This document shows, one piece after another, positions 17,676-26,303 of a DNA stretch of 64,000 nucleotides. The stretch covers positions 4,092,001-4,156,000 of the forward strand of contig NZ_AP018441.1 of NCBI RefSeq assembly GCF_009937975.1, in the 5' to 3' direction. The first letter of the stretch is position 1. Every line of letters starts with the position of its first letter. The notes below the pieces were generated by a model that saw only the letters and a list, made by a program, of their open reading frames with translations, did no database searches and was not told the DNA's origin. The DNA comes from Undibacterium sp. YM2. GTDB taxonomy: Bacteria; Pseudomonadota; Gammaproteobacteria; Burkholderiales; Burkholderiaceae_D. A program made the translations under genes and the position numbers.

Positions 17676-18593
17676 TCAGGCAGCCTTTGCCTCAAAGATC
17701 ATGGACTGATGTGCTGCCACCCCTGCCATCGCGCCGTCAGCCACGGCCATTGCCACATTGCCTGCCATGCGTGCGGCGTCACCGCAGGCGAATACGCCGG
17801 GCACGCTGGTGGCTTTGATTTCGTTAGTGCGGATAACGGTACCCATGGGGCCTTCTGTCATTTCGCAAGCCAGTTGTGTGGCGAAGGGACTGTTGATGCG
17901 GATCGTGCCCATGGTGAACAGGCCGTCCATGTCATGTTGCCTGCCGTCTTGCAGTTCTACCGTAGCAAGGCCGCTGATCTTGCTTACAGGCGCAGCTACT
18001 ATTGTGACGCCACGTTTTTGCAAAGCCGACAATTGCTCAGCATCTGGCTCAAAGCATAGATTGGTGAACAGCGTGACTTGACCCCAGTCTGGCAGCATCA
18101 TCGCATGATGATACGACAGCGGGCTGGTAGCCAGTACGCCAATGCGGCCATTGTCAATTTCATAGCCGTGACAATATGGACAGTGGAAGATGCTGCGGCC
18201 CCAGCGTTCTGCCAGACCTTCTATCGCTGGCAAATCATCTGTGACACCGGTGGCGAGTATCAGCCTGCGTGCCTGGTAATTGCCCTGCCCCTCAATGGTT
18301 ACGATAAACCCCTCATCCTGGCGAGCTACCGATGTTGCCTGTCCCTCTACCCAGGTGACGGTTTTATAGGCCATCAACTGTGCCTTGCCTTCACTGGCGA
18401 TGGCGCTGGCTTTTTTGCCATCTTGCCCCAGAAAGCCGTGTGAGTATTCAACAAAGCGGTTACGGCGCTGGCCGCCATCAATGACCAGTACCTGCCGCCT
18501 GGCGCGTGCCAGTTGCATGGCGGCTGAAAGCCCGGCATAGCTGCCACCGATGATGATGGCATCAAACATCATACCCTTAGTGATGATGGTCAT
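17676..18593 (-). CDS. Thioredoxin-reductase-like FAD/NAD(P) oxidoreductase
   Basis: 305 residues. The FAD-binding GGSYAGLSAA lies near the N terminus, a CPYCHGYE motif holds the redox-active cysteine pair of the family, and GVFACGDAARMAG is the C-terminal FAD contact. The start at 18593 is preferred (AGGGAAAA box); it overlaps the Rrf2 gene by 17 bp, so the two are one operon. Probable role: disulfide or quinone-type redox chemistry under Rrf2 control. The electron acceptor is unknown. Confidence 0.88.
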   Translation of the reverse strand: MTIITKGMMFDAIIIGGSYAGLSAAMQLARARRQVLVIDGGQRRNRFVEYSHGFLGQDGKKASAIASEGKAQLMAYKTVTWVEGQATSVARQDEGFIVTIEGQGNYQARRLILATGVTDDLPAIEGLAERWGRSIFHCPYCHGYEIDNGRIGVLATSPLSYHHAMMLPDWGQVTLFTNLCFEPDAEQLSALQKRGVTIVAAPVSKISGLATVELQDGRQHDMDGLFTMGTIRINSPFATQLACEMTEGPMGTVIRTNEIKATSVPGVFACGDAARMAGNVAMAVADGAMAGVAAHQSMIFEAKAA

Positions 18594-19041
18594 GGCTTTT
18601 TCCCTTGTTCTTGCTGTGTGCATTAAATTTGCGGCCGAATTCAGTAGCCAGATCGCCCAGCGTCACGTCACCCAGGCGGGCGATGAGCAAGGCCTCTGCT
18701 TCGTCAAAGGCAGTTGCGAGTGCTTCGTTGACGACTTGCTCGACCAGGCACGCTGGATTGTCATTGCGGTTGCCCATGGCAAAGACGGTAGGTGCGCCGA
18801 GGGCATCGTAAATGTCACGCAAGGTCACTGTTTGCAAGTCGCAAGAAATCACCCAGCCGCCGCCATGGCCCTTGTCTGAACTCACATAGCCACGGCTGCG
18901 CAAGCCCGCCAGCACACGCCTGACCAGCACCGGATTGGTGGTCAGGTATTGCGCCAGTTCTTCAGAAGTCATGGCCCGTTGACCATGCGCCATGTGCAAT
19001 AGCACGTGGAGGATGGAGGAAAGTTTGCTGTCTTGTCTCAT
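18577..19041 (-). CDS. Rrf2-family transcriptional regulator
   Basis: 154 residues. The winged HTH includes MTSEELAQYLTTNPVLVRRVLAGLRSRGYV and a wing GHGGGWVIS. Only one cysteine is in the usual ligand region (NPACLVEQVV) instead of the three found in Fe-S Rrf2 proteins, so cluster binding is doubtful and thiol sensing is more likely. The tail ends HDHHH and could bind metal. First gene of the operon with the flavoprotein; a palindrome overlaps its leader. Confidence 0.88.
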   Translation of the reverse strand: MRQDSKLSSILHVLLHMAHGQRAMTSEELAQYLTTNPVLVRRVLAGLRSRGYVSSDKGHGGGWVISCDLQTVTLRDIYDALGAPTVFAMGNRNDNPACLVEQVVNEALATAFDEAEALLIARLGDVTLGDLATEFGRKFNAHSKNKGKSHDHHH

Positions 19042-19046
19042 GTAAC

Positions 19047-19062
19047 TTATGATAGTACATAA
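19047..19062. promoter_or_regulatory. Candidate Rrf2 operator
   Basis: Inverted repeat TTATG-ATAGTA-CATAA, 6 bases upstream of the rrf2-like start codon. The position suits autorepression of the regulator/flavoprotein operon. The arms are only 5 bp, so the call is tentative. Confidence 0.45.
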
Positions 19063-19110
19063 TCGGGAAATGTGCAGGAAATTTTTAATACGGCAGAAAA
19101 CAGCCCCAAT

Positions 19111-19139
19111 AAAAAAGGGTGGCCATGATCAGGCCACCC
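19111..19139 (-). terminator. Rho-independent terminator of the 139-residue gene
   Basis: Read leftward, stem GGGTGGCC / GGCCACCC with a 7-base loop is followed by TTTTTT. It lies about 28 bp past the stop of the gene at 19167-19586. Confidence 0.85.
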
Positions 19140-19166
19140 CATTCTTATTTTTTGCAGTCGATGAGT

Positions 19167-19586
19167 TTATTTATCTACTTCCCTCGTCAGCATTTCCCAT
19201 GAAGGCTGGGAAGTGCCATCAGTAGTCGCTGAGACTTTACCGCCAGCAAACTTGAGGTAAGTCGTCGGAGCCTTGCTGAATTCTATGGACTTCATTTTGC
19301 ACATGGCTTTTTTTGTCGCGGCATCAGCGCAATAGGAGGCAACATTGTCCTTGATGGTAGCGGCAAAATACTTGATCTTGAACATGTCGTCAGTGCTTTG
19401 AAAACTGTCGGCCTTGATATCGAATTTGACGTCGCAACCACAAGATGTTTTCAGGCTGCTGGTGGCAGCCTTGACTGCGGGCTCAACTTCATTGCTCATG
19501 AAGTCGCGCTCAGCCTTGCCTGCAAATGCAGTCAGTGGCAAAAGCAAGGCGATGGTCGAGATGGCGGCGAGTCTGGAAATTTTCAT
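19167..19586 (-). CDS. Secreted hypothetical protein, 139 residues
   Basis: Clear signal peptide (residues 1-22, cleavage after AFA). The mature domain has four cysteines (SCGC, YCAD, MCKM), compatible with disulfides in the periplasm. No family recognised. It is a single-gene unit ending in the terminator at 19111-19139. Confidence 0.65.
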   Translation of the reverse strand: MKISRLAAISTIALLLPLTAFAGKAERDFMSNEVEPAVKAATSSLKTSCGCDVKFDIKADSFQSTDDMFKIKYFAATIKDNVASYCADAATKKAMCKMKSIEFSKAPTTYLKFAGGKVSATTDGTSQPSWEMLTREVDK

Positions 19587-19788
19587 GCTGGTGTCCTTGT
19601 GTAGTTAAAACCTGAATGTCTTGAAGAGTTTTGCATTCTAAGTTTCAGGAACAGCATGTGGCTAAATGTTTGTAAGCAATTCACGATGAAAAAATACCGC
19701 TCACAGTGTCTGTCATTTTACTTTGTCACCAGTGCTTACACTTTTGATCACAGTGCATTCTTTCCAAATTCAGGTGCACCGGGATTAT

Positions 19789-20304
19789 TCATCCCAGTGC
19801 TTTTCTTTGCCGCCACCAATGCAAAGCCCAGCGCCAGCAATAGATCAGGCTGACTAGCAATAAACTGATCCAGCAGAGAATCGCCAGCACGCCGCCGGCT
19901 TGCGGCGTTCCCCACACCAGCACCCAAAAGAACAAGGCTGGGCCTGCAAGCACACTGGCCAGCAAGGTAATGATGACTTGTGGTTTTTCCTTCAAAACCA
20001 ACAGCACGCAGGGCAGGAGAAATACGGTTAATACTGCGAGCAAGGTCGCACTGCTTGCCAGCGTTTTGTTTTTGCGCACGTCCTCCCAACCGTCGATCAA
20101 TAAGACATAGCCATATAGTAAATTATCTTTCGCAACCTCTTTCACGGCCTCTTTCCCCGCCTCATTTTGCTTAGCCTGGTCATTTGCAGTTTGCGATTGT
20201 GCTTCCTTTTGCGGCTGCATTTTTGATTCGCATTTGGAAAGAGGTAGCACAAAACAAAGCAATAAAAGCAGGGAAGAAATTTTCCTGATCAGGCTTAACA
20301 TCAT
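19789..20304 (-). CDS. Hypothetical membrane protein
   Basis: 171 residues from the ATG at 20304. A hydrophobic N-terminal segment, then a charged Gln/Glu/Lys linker, then three membrane helices near the C terminus (about 90-165). The upstream leader holds a direct duplication (TGGACTTTCGAAT-like copies) that lengthens the open frame to 20385, so the start is uncertain. Function unknown. Confidence 0.55.
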   Translation of the reverse strand: MMLSLIRKISSLLLLLCFVLPLSKCESKMQPQKEAQSQTANDQAKQNEAGKEAVKEVAKDNLLYGYVLLIDGWEDVRKNKTLASSATLLAVLTVFLLPCVLLVLKEKPQVIITLLASVLAGPALFFWVLVWGTPQAGGVLAILCWISLLLVSLIYCWRWALHWWRQRKALG

Positions 20305-20559
20305 GATGTGAACTTTCGAATGAATGTGGACTTTCGAATTAAAGAGTACTCGCGGCCTAATCCAAGCACATACCGGATTCAACACCAGCGCTTAGCTATC
20401 TACAAACCTGTTGCTACTTTATCAAAGTATTACCACTAAATATACTGGCATCAGCTGTCCGGCTGGTTTGGGACAGAAATAAAAACATTGAACAGCCATC
20501 AGCCGCTATTCAAGTTTTTGCCACTCACTTCACATTCAAGAAAAACTCAGGAAAACACC

Positions 20560-20850
20560 ATGTTCATACTCAATGTCAGCTATAGCAAAAACCCTGTTGA
20601 AGTAGAACCGCAAATCAAAGCCCATGGCGAATGGGTAGGCCGTTACCTGAAGGAAGGTATATTCCTGTTTGCCGGTCCCAAAAAGAGTGGCCTCGGTGGC
20701 GTCATCGCCGTACAGAGCATCAGCAAGGAAAGGCTCTTGCAAATACTGGCGGAAGATTCTTATGTACAGGCAGATGTCGCGGATTACCAGATCATTGATT
20801 TTGATTGCAAAGCGACGCAAAGCACACTGGAAGCCTTGAAGCTGGCTTGA
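20560..20850 (+). CDS. YciI-like protein
   Basis: 96 residues from MFILNVSYSK with AGGA upstream. A ferredoxin-like alpha-beta fold typical of the YCII family is suggested by the pattern H-x-EWV...GIFLFAGPKKSG...ILAEDSYVQADVADYQI; the conserved His (AHGEW) and Asp of the putative active site are present. The biochemical role of the family is poorly known. Confidence 0.75.
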   Translation: MFILNVSYSKNPVEVEPQIKAHGEWVGRYLKEGIFLFAGPKKSGLGGVIAVQSISKERLLQILAEDSYVQADVADYQIIDFDCKATQSTLEALKLA

Positions 20851-20862
20851 GCATATAGTCTT

Positions 20863-20900
20863 CAAAGCCCTTGGCATACAAAGCCAGATCAAGGGCTTTG
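20863..20900. terminator. Hairpin between convergent genes
   Basis: Perfect 11-bp stem CAAAGCCCTTG / CAAGGGCTTTG with a 16-base loop between the convergent yciI-like and gdx genes. No T tract, so termination is only a possibility. Confidence 0.4.
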
Positions 20901-20916
20901 CCACATAAATTACGAT

Positions 20917-21237
20917 CTAGTGCGATGAAGACATTTTCATGAAGACCAGACCGCAGATGATGAGCAACAATGCACAGACACGCATGAAATTCAATTGCTC
21001 ACCAAAGAAGACGATGCCAAGGATGAAGGCACCGACGGCACCTATGCCTGTCCACATGGTATAAGCTGTGCCTAGTGGCAGAGTACGCATGGATAGCGCC
21101 AGCAAAGCGAAGCTGACTATCATGCCTGCGATGGTGATGACAGTGGGAAGAAATTTAGTGAAACCTTCAGACTGCTTCATGGAGAAGGCCCAGACTACTT
21201 CAAACAGACCGGCCAGTACCAATAATATCCAAGCCAT
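20917..21237 (-). CDS. gdx: Guanidinium exporter of the SMR family (Gdx/SugE)
   Basis: 106 residues, four membrane helices. The Gdx subtype is indicated by GLFEVVWAFSMK (the proton/substrate Glu at residue 13 within ExxWA), SEGFTK, and LPLGTAYTMWTGIGAVG. Such proteins export guanidinium in exchange for protons as an antiparallel dimer. The start at 21237 matches the family length; AAAGGAG lies upstream. The leader holds a candidate guanidine-II riboswitch, independent support for the substrate. Confidence 0.92.
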   Translation of the reverse strand: MAWILLVLAGLFEVVWAFSMKQSEGFTKFLPTVITIAGMIVSFALLALSMRTLPLGTAYTMWTGIGAVGAFILGIVFFGEQLNFMRVCALLLIICGLVFMKMSSSH

Positions 21238-21240
21238 GAC

Positions 21241-21308
21241 GGCTCTCCTTTCAAAGAGCCGGGCCGTCCCGGACATTCATTCCCAAACTGGGGAAGGTCG
21301 TTCCTCCT
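21241..21308 (-). promoter_or_regulatory. Candidate guanidine-II (mini-ykkC) riboswitch
   Basis: Read leftward, two hairpins precede gdx. The proximal one is the classic form, stem CCGGG / CCCGG closing an ACGG loop (21259-21272). The distal one, GGAGG-AACGA-CCTTCC (21292-21307), has ACGA with one extra loop base. About 19 bases separate them. Just before the start codon, GGCTCT (ending the proximal hairpin) can pair with AGAGCC and enclose the AAAGGAG ribosome site (21241-21260). That pairing shares two bases with the proximal stem. The motif is known upstream of sugE/gdx genes. Confidence 0.7.
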
Positions 21309-21408
21309 GATGGAATCCGTATGGATTCACATGTATGGGCTGCTTAGCCCAATGATGCCAGGTGCAAATTATAGCTTAGCTGCCCGCGAGTCACCACCCT
21401 GCTGCACA

Positions 21409-21873
21409 TCAGGGCCTGATGTAGGCATAACCCTGCTGCTGCCGCCTGATCAGTTGCGACACGCCTGCTTCTACATAATCGAGATTGTCGAGCATGTCTG
21501 ACTTGCTGATTTTTTGTGCCCGCATGGTGTTCTCGCAGATTACGACATGGGCCCCCATCTTGATGACTTCATCAATACGGCTGGCTACGGGTGTCTCAAA
21601 CTTGAACATGTCTATGCCTGGGCCATAGGCGACAATTTCTACCTCGACATTATCCTTGCCCAGGTCTTTGATGACATTCTTCACATTATTCAGTGCCAGC
21701 TCCCATTTGCGGCTTTCGCCATCACTGACCTGAAAAACCACTTTGGATTTTTGTATTGCCTGCGCCTTGGCGGGCGCTGGTGTTTGTGCCATGACGCTGG
21801 CCTGGCCCAGGCTGCTGACTAACAGGACCAGGGCTGCTGCCACATTACGGCCATAGTTGGAAAACTGGCTCAT
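21409..21873 (-). CDS. Exported DsrE-like protein
   Basis: 154 residues with a signal peptide (residues 10-30, cleavage near VMA-QT) and a DsrE/F-like alpha-beta domain: KVVFQVSDG, then NVEVEIVAYGPGIDMF and AHVVICENTMRAQ with a conserved Cys. The start at 21873 follows GGAG. Family members handle sulfur or sit near sulfur oxidation genes; a functional link with the sox operon 16 kb away is only a suggestion. Confidence 0.75.
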   Translation of the reverse strand: MSQFSNYGRNVAAALVLLVSSLGQASVMAQTPAPAKAQAIQKSKVVFQVSDGESRKWELALNNVKNVIKDLGKDNVEVEIVAYGPGIDMFKFETPVASRIDEVIKMGAHVVICENTMRAQKISKSDMLDNLDYVEAGVSQLIRRQQQGYAYIRP

Positions 21874-22198
21874 TTTCACTCCATTATCTAAAAGTGCTGA
21901 TTTATGCGGCAACAATAGCAGATTTATAGGCAAACTGATCATGAAATTTTCTGCTTTCATGCATGGTGATTTGGCAATGCATTACTTTTTTGACAGGTTG
22001 CAAAAAAGCATTTTACAAAAACAAGAATGTTAAAAATGGTTGCTTGTATCGGCTTATCTGGATTAAAGTTGGCCTTTCCACAAGTTGCGTTGGCGTAACC
22101 GGTCATCCATCAGATGCATGCGTCTGGTGTTGGCGTATGTGATCAATACGTGACAACTACGTGACAAGAATGATGAACAGTTTCCCAGGATGACGGAT

Positions 22199-23014
22199 AT
22201 GAAAAAAGCTCTATCGATTGCTGCTTGCTGCCTGGCTGGTTTTACTGTCCAGGCGCAGGCGCAAAACAACTATAGTCTGTACGTCAGTGAAGGTACTTCT
22301 GGCGGGCTTGATGCGGCCCAGGTCATAGAAAAATATACTGGCCTGGCAGAAGTCATGGGCAAGGCCCTGGGTAAAAAAGTGACGGTGGTGGTGGCACGTG
22401 AGTTTTCCCAGCTTGAAGAAGGCATGAAAGCAGGCAAGATGGATTTTGTGATTGCCCGGCCCAGTGACTATCCTGCACGTGGCATACGCGACTACAAATA
22501 TCAACTGGTCTCGACATCCAAGCCTGATGGTCAGTGCGTGCTCATCGTACCCAAGGCATCACCATTGAAGAGTATCGCTGATGTAAAAGGCAAACGCATA
22601 GCCTTGCCTGAAAAGATTTCTTATATGTCGAAATTCTGCTCGGCAGAATTGACACACAATGGATTCAACCTGGCGACAGAAAAAATCCAGTATGCCAAAG
22701 AACAGGGTGCAGTATTGTTTTATCTGGACAATCTGCTGGCCGATGTCGGCGGCATTGCCTCATATTCAGGCGTTGCCAAGAACCTTGAAAAAACCGGCCA
22801 CCGCGTCATCCACACCAGCCAGCCCCAGCCTTACCAGCCTTTGATTGCCCACCCAAAGATCACGGCAGCACAAATCCAGGCCTTGAAAAAAGAACTCGGG
22901 CAGCTCGATGAAACCGAAGCAGGCAAACCCACGCTGAAGCAAATCGGTATCAAGGAATTTGATACCGGCAATAATGAACAACGCCTGCGCGATTTGCTGA
23001 AGTGGCTGGGCTAA
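22199..23014 (+). CDS. PhnD-like periplasmic substrate-binding protein
   Basis: 271 residues with a signal peptide (ending AQAQ). Fold pattern of phosphate/phosphonate-type binding proteins: LAEVMGKALGKKVTVVVAREFSQ, GKMDFVIARPSDYPARG, SIADVKGKRIALPE, then a second lobe. No permease or ATPase gene adjoins it, so it is an orphan binding protein, perhaps a sensor-type PhnD homologue. AGGA lies 9 bases before the ATG at 22199; the ATG at 22190 lies too close to that box. Confidence 0.75.
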   Translation: MKKALSIAACCLAGFTVQAQAQNNYSLYVSEGTSGGLDAAQVIEKYTGLAEVMGKALGKKVTVVVAREFSQLEEGMKAGKMDFVIARPSDYPARGIRDYKYQLVSTSKPDGQCVLIVPKASPLKSIADVKGKRIALPEKISYMSKFCSAELTHNGFNLATEKIQYAKEQGAVLFYLDNLLADVGGIASYSGVAKNLEKTGHRVIHTSQPQPYQPLIAHPKITAAQIQALKKELGQLDETEAGKPTLKQIGIKEFDTGNNEQRLRDLLKWLG

Positions 23015-23061
23015 GCCTTAGCTCCAGTTCCAACTCCAGCTCATCTATCCCATTCCATTCA

Positions 23062-23652
23062 TTAATACGAATGGGATACAGCCTGGGTCAGGGGGTCATA
23101 AATGGACGGCATCATAGGCATGGATGGAACCGGTGTTTTCACCTGTTCTGCCATATCACGCATCATCAGCTTTTGCGTACGCAGGTAAGGGCTGGGTACG
23201 GCCCTTTCCACTACGATGTTCCAGCGCTTCAGATAGTTGGTCACTGAACGTATGTGAATTTTGACGCCCAGATGTTTGCTGATGAGCTCAGCGACGGCAG
23301 GACGTGTCCATTCAGCAAAGTCCATCTGCAACTGACGTGGCTTGTTGTCACGTATCAGTTGTTGTATTTGCTCTTCCTGCTCGGTACTCATGGCACGGCC
23401 TTCGCCTGAACGGCGGCCACGGCGGTGCGGCAGAATGGCATCGGCACCCTGCTCCTGGTAGCGGGCAATAATCAGACAGACTGCAGTATAGCTAAGCCCC
23501 AGTTCACGTGCGATCTGGACTTTTCTCGCACCGCGCTGGTGGGCGCGTATGACCTGGCGGCGGCGTTCATACTGTTCCAGCGCACTCAGGCTTCTGGCAT
23601 CTTCTTTTTTGACAGCAGGTGCAAATACTTGCATGGGCAGTGGCATATTCAT
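23062..23652 (-). CDS. HTH protein derived from an IS630-type transposase N terminus
   Basis: 196 residues. An N-terminal homeodomain-like HTH (RKVQIARELGLSYTAVCLII) is followed by a winged-helix segment (PAVAELISKHLGVKIHIRSV) with the layout of the DNA-binding half of IS630-type transposases. The DDE catalytic half is missing; the protein ends in a Pro/Met-rich tail. AAGGATC precedes the start. Either a domesticated regulator or a remnant; the intact frame and good ribosome site favour the former. Confidence 0.65.
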   Translation of the reverse strand: MNMPLPMQVFAPAVKKEDARSLSALEQYERRRQVIRAHQRGARKVQIARELGLSYTAVCLIIARYQEQGADAILPHRRGRRSGEGRAMSTEQEEQIQQLIRDNKPRQLQMDFAEWTRPAVAELISKHLGVKIHIRSVTNYLKRWNIVVERAVPSPYLRTQKLMMRDMAEQVKTPVPSMPMMPSIYDPLTQAVSHSY

Positions 23653-23707
23653 ACTGAGATCCTTAATGTTGACTATTCAACGAAGAGATGCAGTGAATAT
23701 AGGCGAT

Positions 23708-23920
23708 TTACAGCTTTATGTGCCCTATACTAAAGTATGAATACAGCACTTCCAGAGTGATTTTCCCTAGCTTGATACCGAGGCATTCCCAGATTTCTCC
23801 CTCTTTTCCGTCATACTGGCAAGCCAGCATGAGTGACTTACCGGCTGATACAGTCACCTCTGGCGGCGTCAGCAATATTGCCGTGAATAAAAAAACTGCA
23901 CAAAGTAGCAGGATGCGCAT
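23708..23920 (-). CDS. Small exported hypothetical protein
   Basis: 70 residues with a signal-peptide-like N terminus (ILLLCAVFLFTAILL) and two cysteines in the mature part (LACQYDGKEG, EIWECLG). It starts 10 bp after the ABC permease gene in the same direction and may be the last gene of that operon. Confidence 0.5.
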   Translation of the reverse strand: MRILLLCAVFLFTAILLTPPEVTVSAGKSLMLACQYDGKEGEIWECLGIKLGKITLEVLYSYFSIGHIKL

Positions 23921-23930
23921 GTTCTTGTCC

Positions 23931-25355
23931 TCATACTGCCCGGCCAGCGGGGAAAATGGCTGCCACTTTTGCCAGCCTGAGCCATCTCCAGTAAAGGATG
24001 ATAGCTGTTGTCAAAGTAATCGCCGCGCAAATCTGCCAGGCTGAGATGAATCCTGACTGTACGTACACCACAATGGAGATGATGCCAAGCAGCACAGGTA
24101 TTCCCAGTGCTGCAAGCAATGAAGTTTGGTAAGTAGATTCCATACGGGCATAGTTGTTCAAACTCAGCACGCTCACCGGCAACAGGCAAAAACTGATAAT
24201 CCAGATGATCGCAGACATACGTGTTGAAGTTTGCAGGAGATAGATCGCACTGCCAAATATGAAAGTTGTTGTCAGCCACAAACCGAGGAACTGGCGCAGC
24301 ATGGATTGCAAGAGCAGCCTGCCCTGCTGATGTGGATCAGGTAACTTGGCTGTCAACATCAGCAGCCCCAGCTCCCCCTTGCGCAGATAGACCAAGGAGC
24401 GCACGATGGAGCTGTATATCGGTGACAGCATGATCAGAGACACCAGACCAATAAAGTAAGCCAGGCCTATATTTTTTTCGTCAAACTTGCTGCTGTGGTT
24501 GCCCAAAACCGCAAAGACGATGAACAACAGGGCTGCCATGAATACGACTGAAAAGAAACTGGTCATCCAAAAAACTTGAGCCCCCAGAGAAAACAGCATT
24601 AGATCGCCGGCTTTTGCCGGGTTCCTTTTCACTTTTTTCATACTCAGGCGCAACAGTAGAGCATAAGGATTGATGAAATTCAGGCTGTAGTACCTGTTCG
24701 AAATTTCTTCGCCATTCATTTGCTTTTGCATCATGGCAAAATTCTCTTTGTGCCTGAAATGCTGGTCACCATGGAGCTTAAAAACCCATTGAAGTACCAA
24801 TACAGTTAAACCAAGGCCAGCAACAAAGAATAATACCGGTTGATTCCATGTCGGATCAATGAAAAAACTTTTACCCTTGTCAAAAGCAATCGGTGTCAGA
24901 AATAGCAGCGTGATCACTACATAAGCCCATTGTGTGCGTATGGTCGCAGTATAAATAAGGAGAGCCACTACCCCAAAAAACCAGCTCAAAGAGAAATGGT
25001 CATGATTCAAGTATGCAAAACCCAATGGCATCAGCAAGACAGGAATAGCAAGTGCCACTTGCAAATTACGCTTCAGACCTGGTACCAGCGATGCATTCGC
25101 AGGCGTGTATTGCAGGGTAATGTTGGGCACCAGCATGACGAACCAGGTGAAAATCAATGTAGCTAGAATTAACCCACCACAAGCGAGCAAGGCCCATATC
25201 ATTGCTCGCAAACCAGGCTCTTCTGTGCTCGCAAAATAGAGGACGACAAGCGATGCAAGCGTGGTCAGACTCAACAAAATATACATGGTCTTTGACATGC
25301 CGACATTCTTGCGCGCATAAACCGGCTGCATCCATACTGAAATAATGGCTTTCAT
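23931..25355 (-). CDS. ABC transporter membrane protein
   Basis: 474 residues, about 12 predicted membrane helices and no other recognisable domain. It follows the ATPase gene by 58 bp in a GntR-ATPase-permease order like the ytr-type export operons of Firmicutes and gammaproteobacteria. It probably forms the membrane part of the exporter. The substrate is unknown; cell-envelope-active compounds are typical inducers for such operons. Confidence 0.72.
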   Translation of the reverse strand: MKAIISVWMQPVYARKNVGMSKTMYILLSLTTLASLVVLYFASTEEPGLRAMIWALLACGGLILATLIFTWFVMLVPNITLQYTPANASLVPGLKRNLQVALAIPVLLMPLGFAYLNHDHFSLSWFFGVVALLIYTATIRTQWAYVVITLLFLTPIAFDKGKSFFIDPTWNQPVLFFVAGLGLTVLVLQWVFKLHGDQHFRHKENFAMMQKQMNGEEISNRYYSLNFINPYALLLRLSMKKVKRNPAKAGDLMLFSLGAQVFWMTSFFSVVFMAALLFIVFAVLGNHSSKFDEKNIGLAYFIGLVSLIMLSPIYSSIVRSLVYLRKGELGLLMLTAKLPDPHQQGRLLLQSMLRQFLGLWLTTTFIFGSAIYLLQTSTRMSAIIWIISFCLLPVSVLSLNNYARMESTYQTSLLAALGIPVLLGIISIVVYVQSGFISAWQICAAITLTTAIILYWRWLRLAKVAAIFPAGRAV

Positions 25356-25413
25356 GTTTTCTCTCTCAACGCAGGTATTTTGTTGAATAAATGATGTGTT
25401 CAGTCCGCCGTGT

Positions 25414-26301
25414 TCACTGTGTCATTTCTATGAACAAGTCTTCCAGGCTCAGTTTGTCAAAGCGCACATCGCGTCGTACCTGCAATGCCTGCAGTTGTTC
25501 ATGGCTGAATTGCGCCAGCATCTTGCCTTCTGCAGCATCACCGTCTTTGGCAGTGGTTGACTGGCGCAATATTTTTGCCGGCTGTAACTCCTGCAATACC
25601 GCTGGTGCCGCGATGACGCGCACGGTGTTGTCCATCATGTCGTCCAGTGCTTGCTGGTGTACGATCTGCCCACCATTAAGGAAGGCGACATCCATCGCTA
25701 CCCTTTCAAGGTCAGACAAGATATGGGTAGAGAACACGATGGTGGTCTGCTTTTCGATGACGCGGTCTATGAGTTCGCGCAAAAATTCACGGCGGCCTGC
25801 GGGGTCAAGGCTGGATACTGGCTCATCAAGGATAAGCAGCTCAGGATCATGTGCAAGTGCGCGGATGATGGACAGGCGCTGCTTTTGTCCTACCGAGAGT
25901 TTGTTGATGGCCTTGTCATAAGGCAGCTCCCAGGCTTGCATCAGCGACTGTACCTTGCTGTCGTTCCAGCGCGGGTACAGTAGCTGGAAGTAGGTCAGCA
26001 TCTGTCTTGCCGTCAGCCATTCAAACAGGTCACTGCGCTGTGGTACATAGGCTATCCTGGCTCTGGTCTCGGCACTGAGTTGCCCTGCTACTTCGCCATA
26101 CAGGCTGGATGTGCCGCCATCGACATCACGCAAACCCAGCAGGCATTCTATCAATGTCGATTTGCCTGCACCATTGCGGCCCAGCAGGCCGACGATACTG
26201 CCGGGTGCAATCTGCCAGTCGAGATTTTTCAACACAGCTTGCCCGCTGAAGGATTTATTCAGACCCTGGATATGCACGGGTGCATTTAACTGAGCTTGCA
26301 T
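25414..26301 (-). CDS. ABC transporter ATP-binding protein
   Basis: 295 residues. Walker A GLLGRNGAGKST near residue 36, signature LSVGQKQRL, Walker B ELLILDEPVSSLDP and the switch histidine in FSTHIL. It starts 2 bp after the GntR gene stop, so translation is probably coupled. The C-terminal ~80 residues are variable as in CcmA/YtrB-type ATPases. Confidence 0.93.
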   Translation of the reverse strand: MQAQLNAPVHIQGLNKSFSGQAVLKNLDWQIAPGSIVGLLGRNGAGKSTLIECLLGLRDVDGGTSSLYGEVAGQLSAETRARIAYVPQRSDLFEWLTARQMLTYFQLLYPRWNDSKVQSLMQAWELPYDKAINKLSVGQKQRLSIIRALAHDPELLILDEPVSSLDPAGRREFLRELIDRVIEKQTTIVFSTHILSDLERVAMDVAFLNGGQIVHQQALDDMMDNTVRVIAAPAVLQELQPAKILRQSTTAKDGDAAEGKMLAQFSHEQLQALQVRRDVRFDKLSLEDLFIEMTQ

Positions 26302-26303
26302 GC

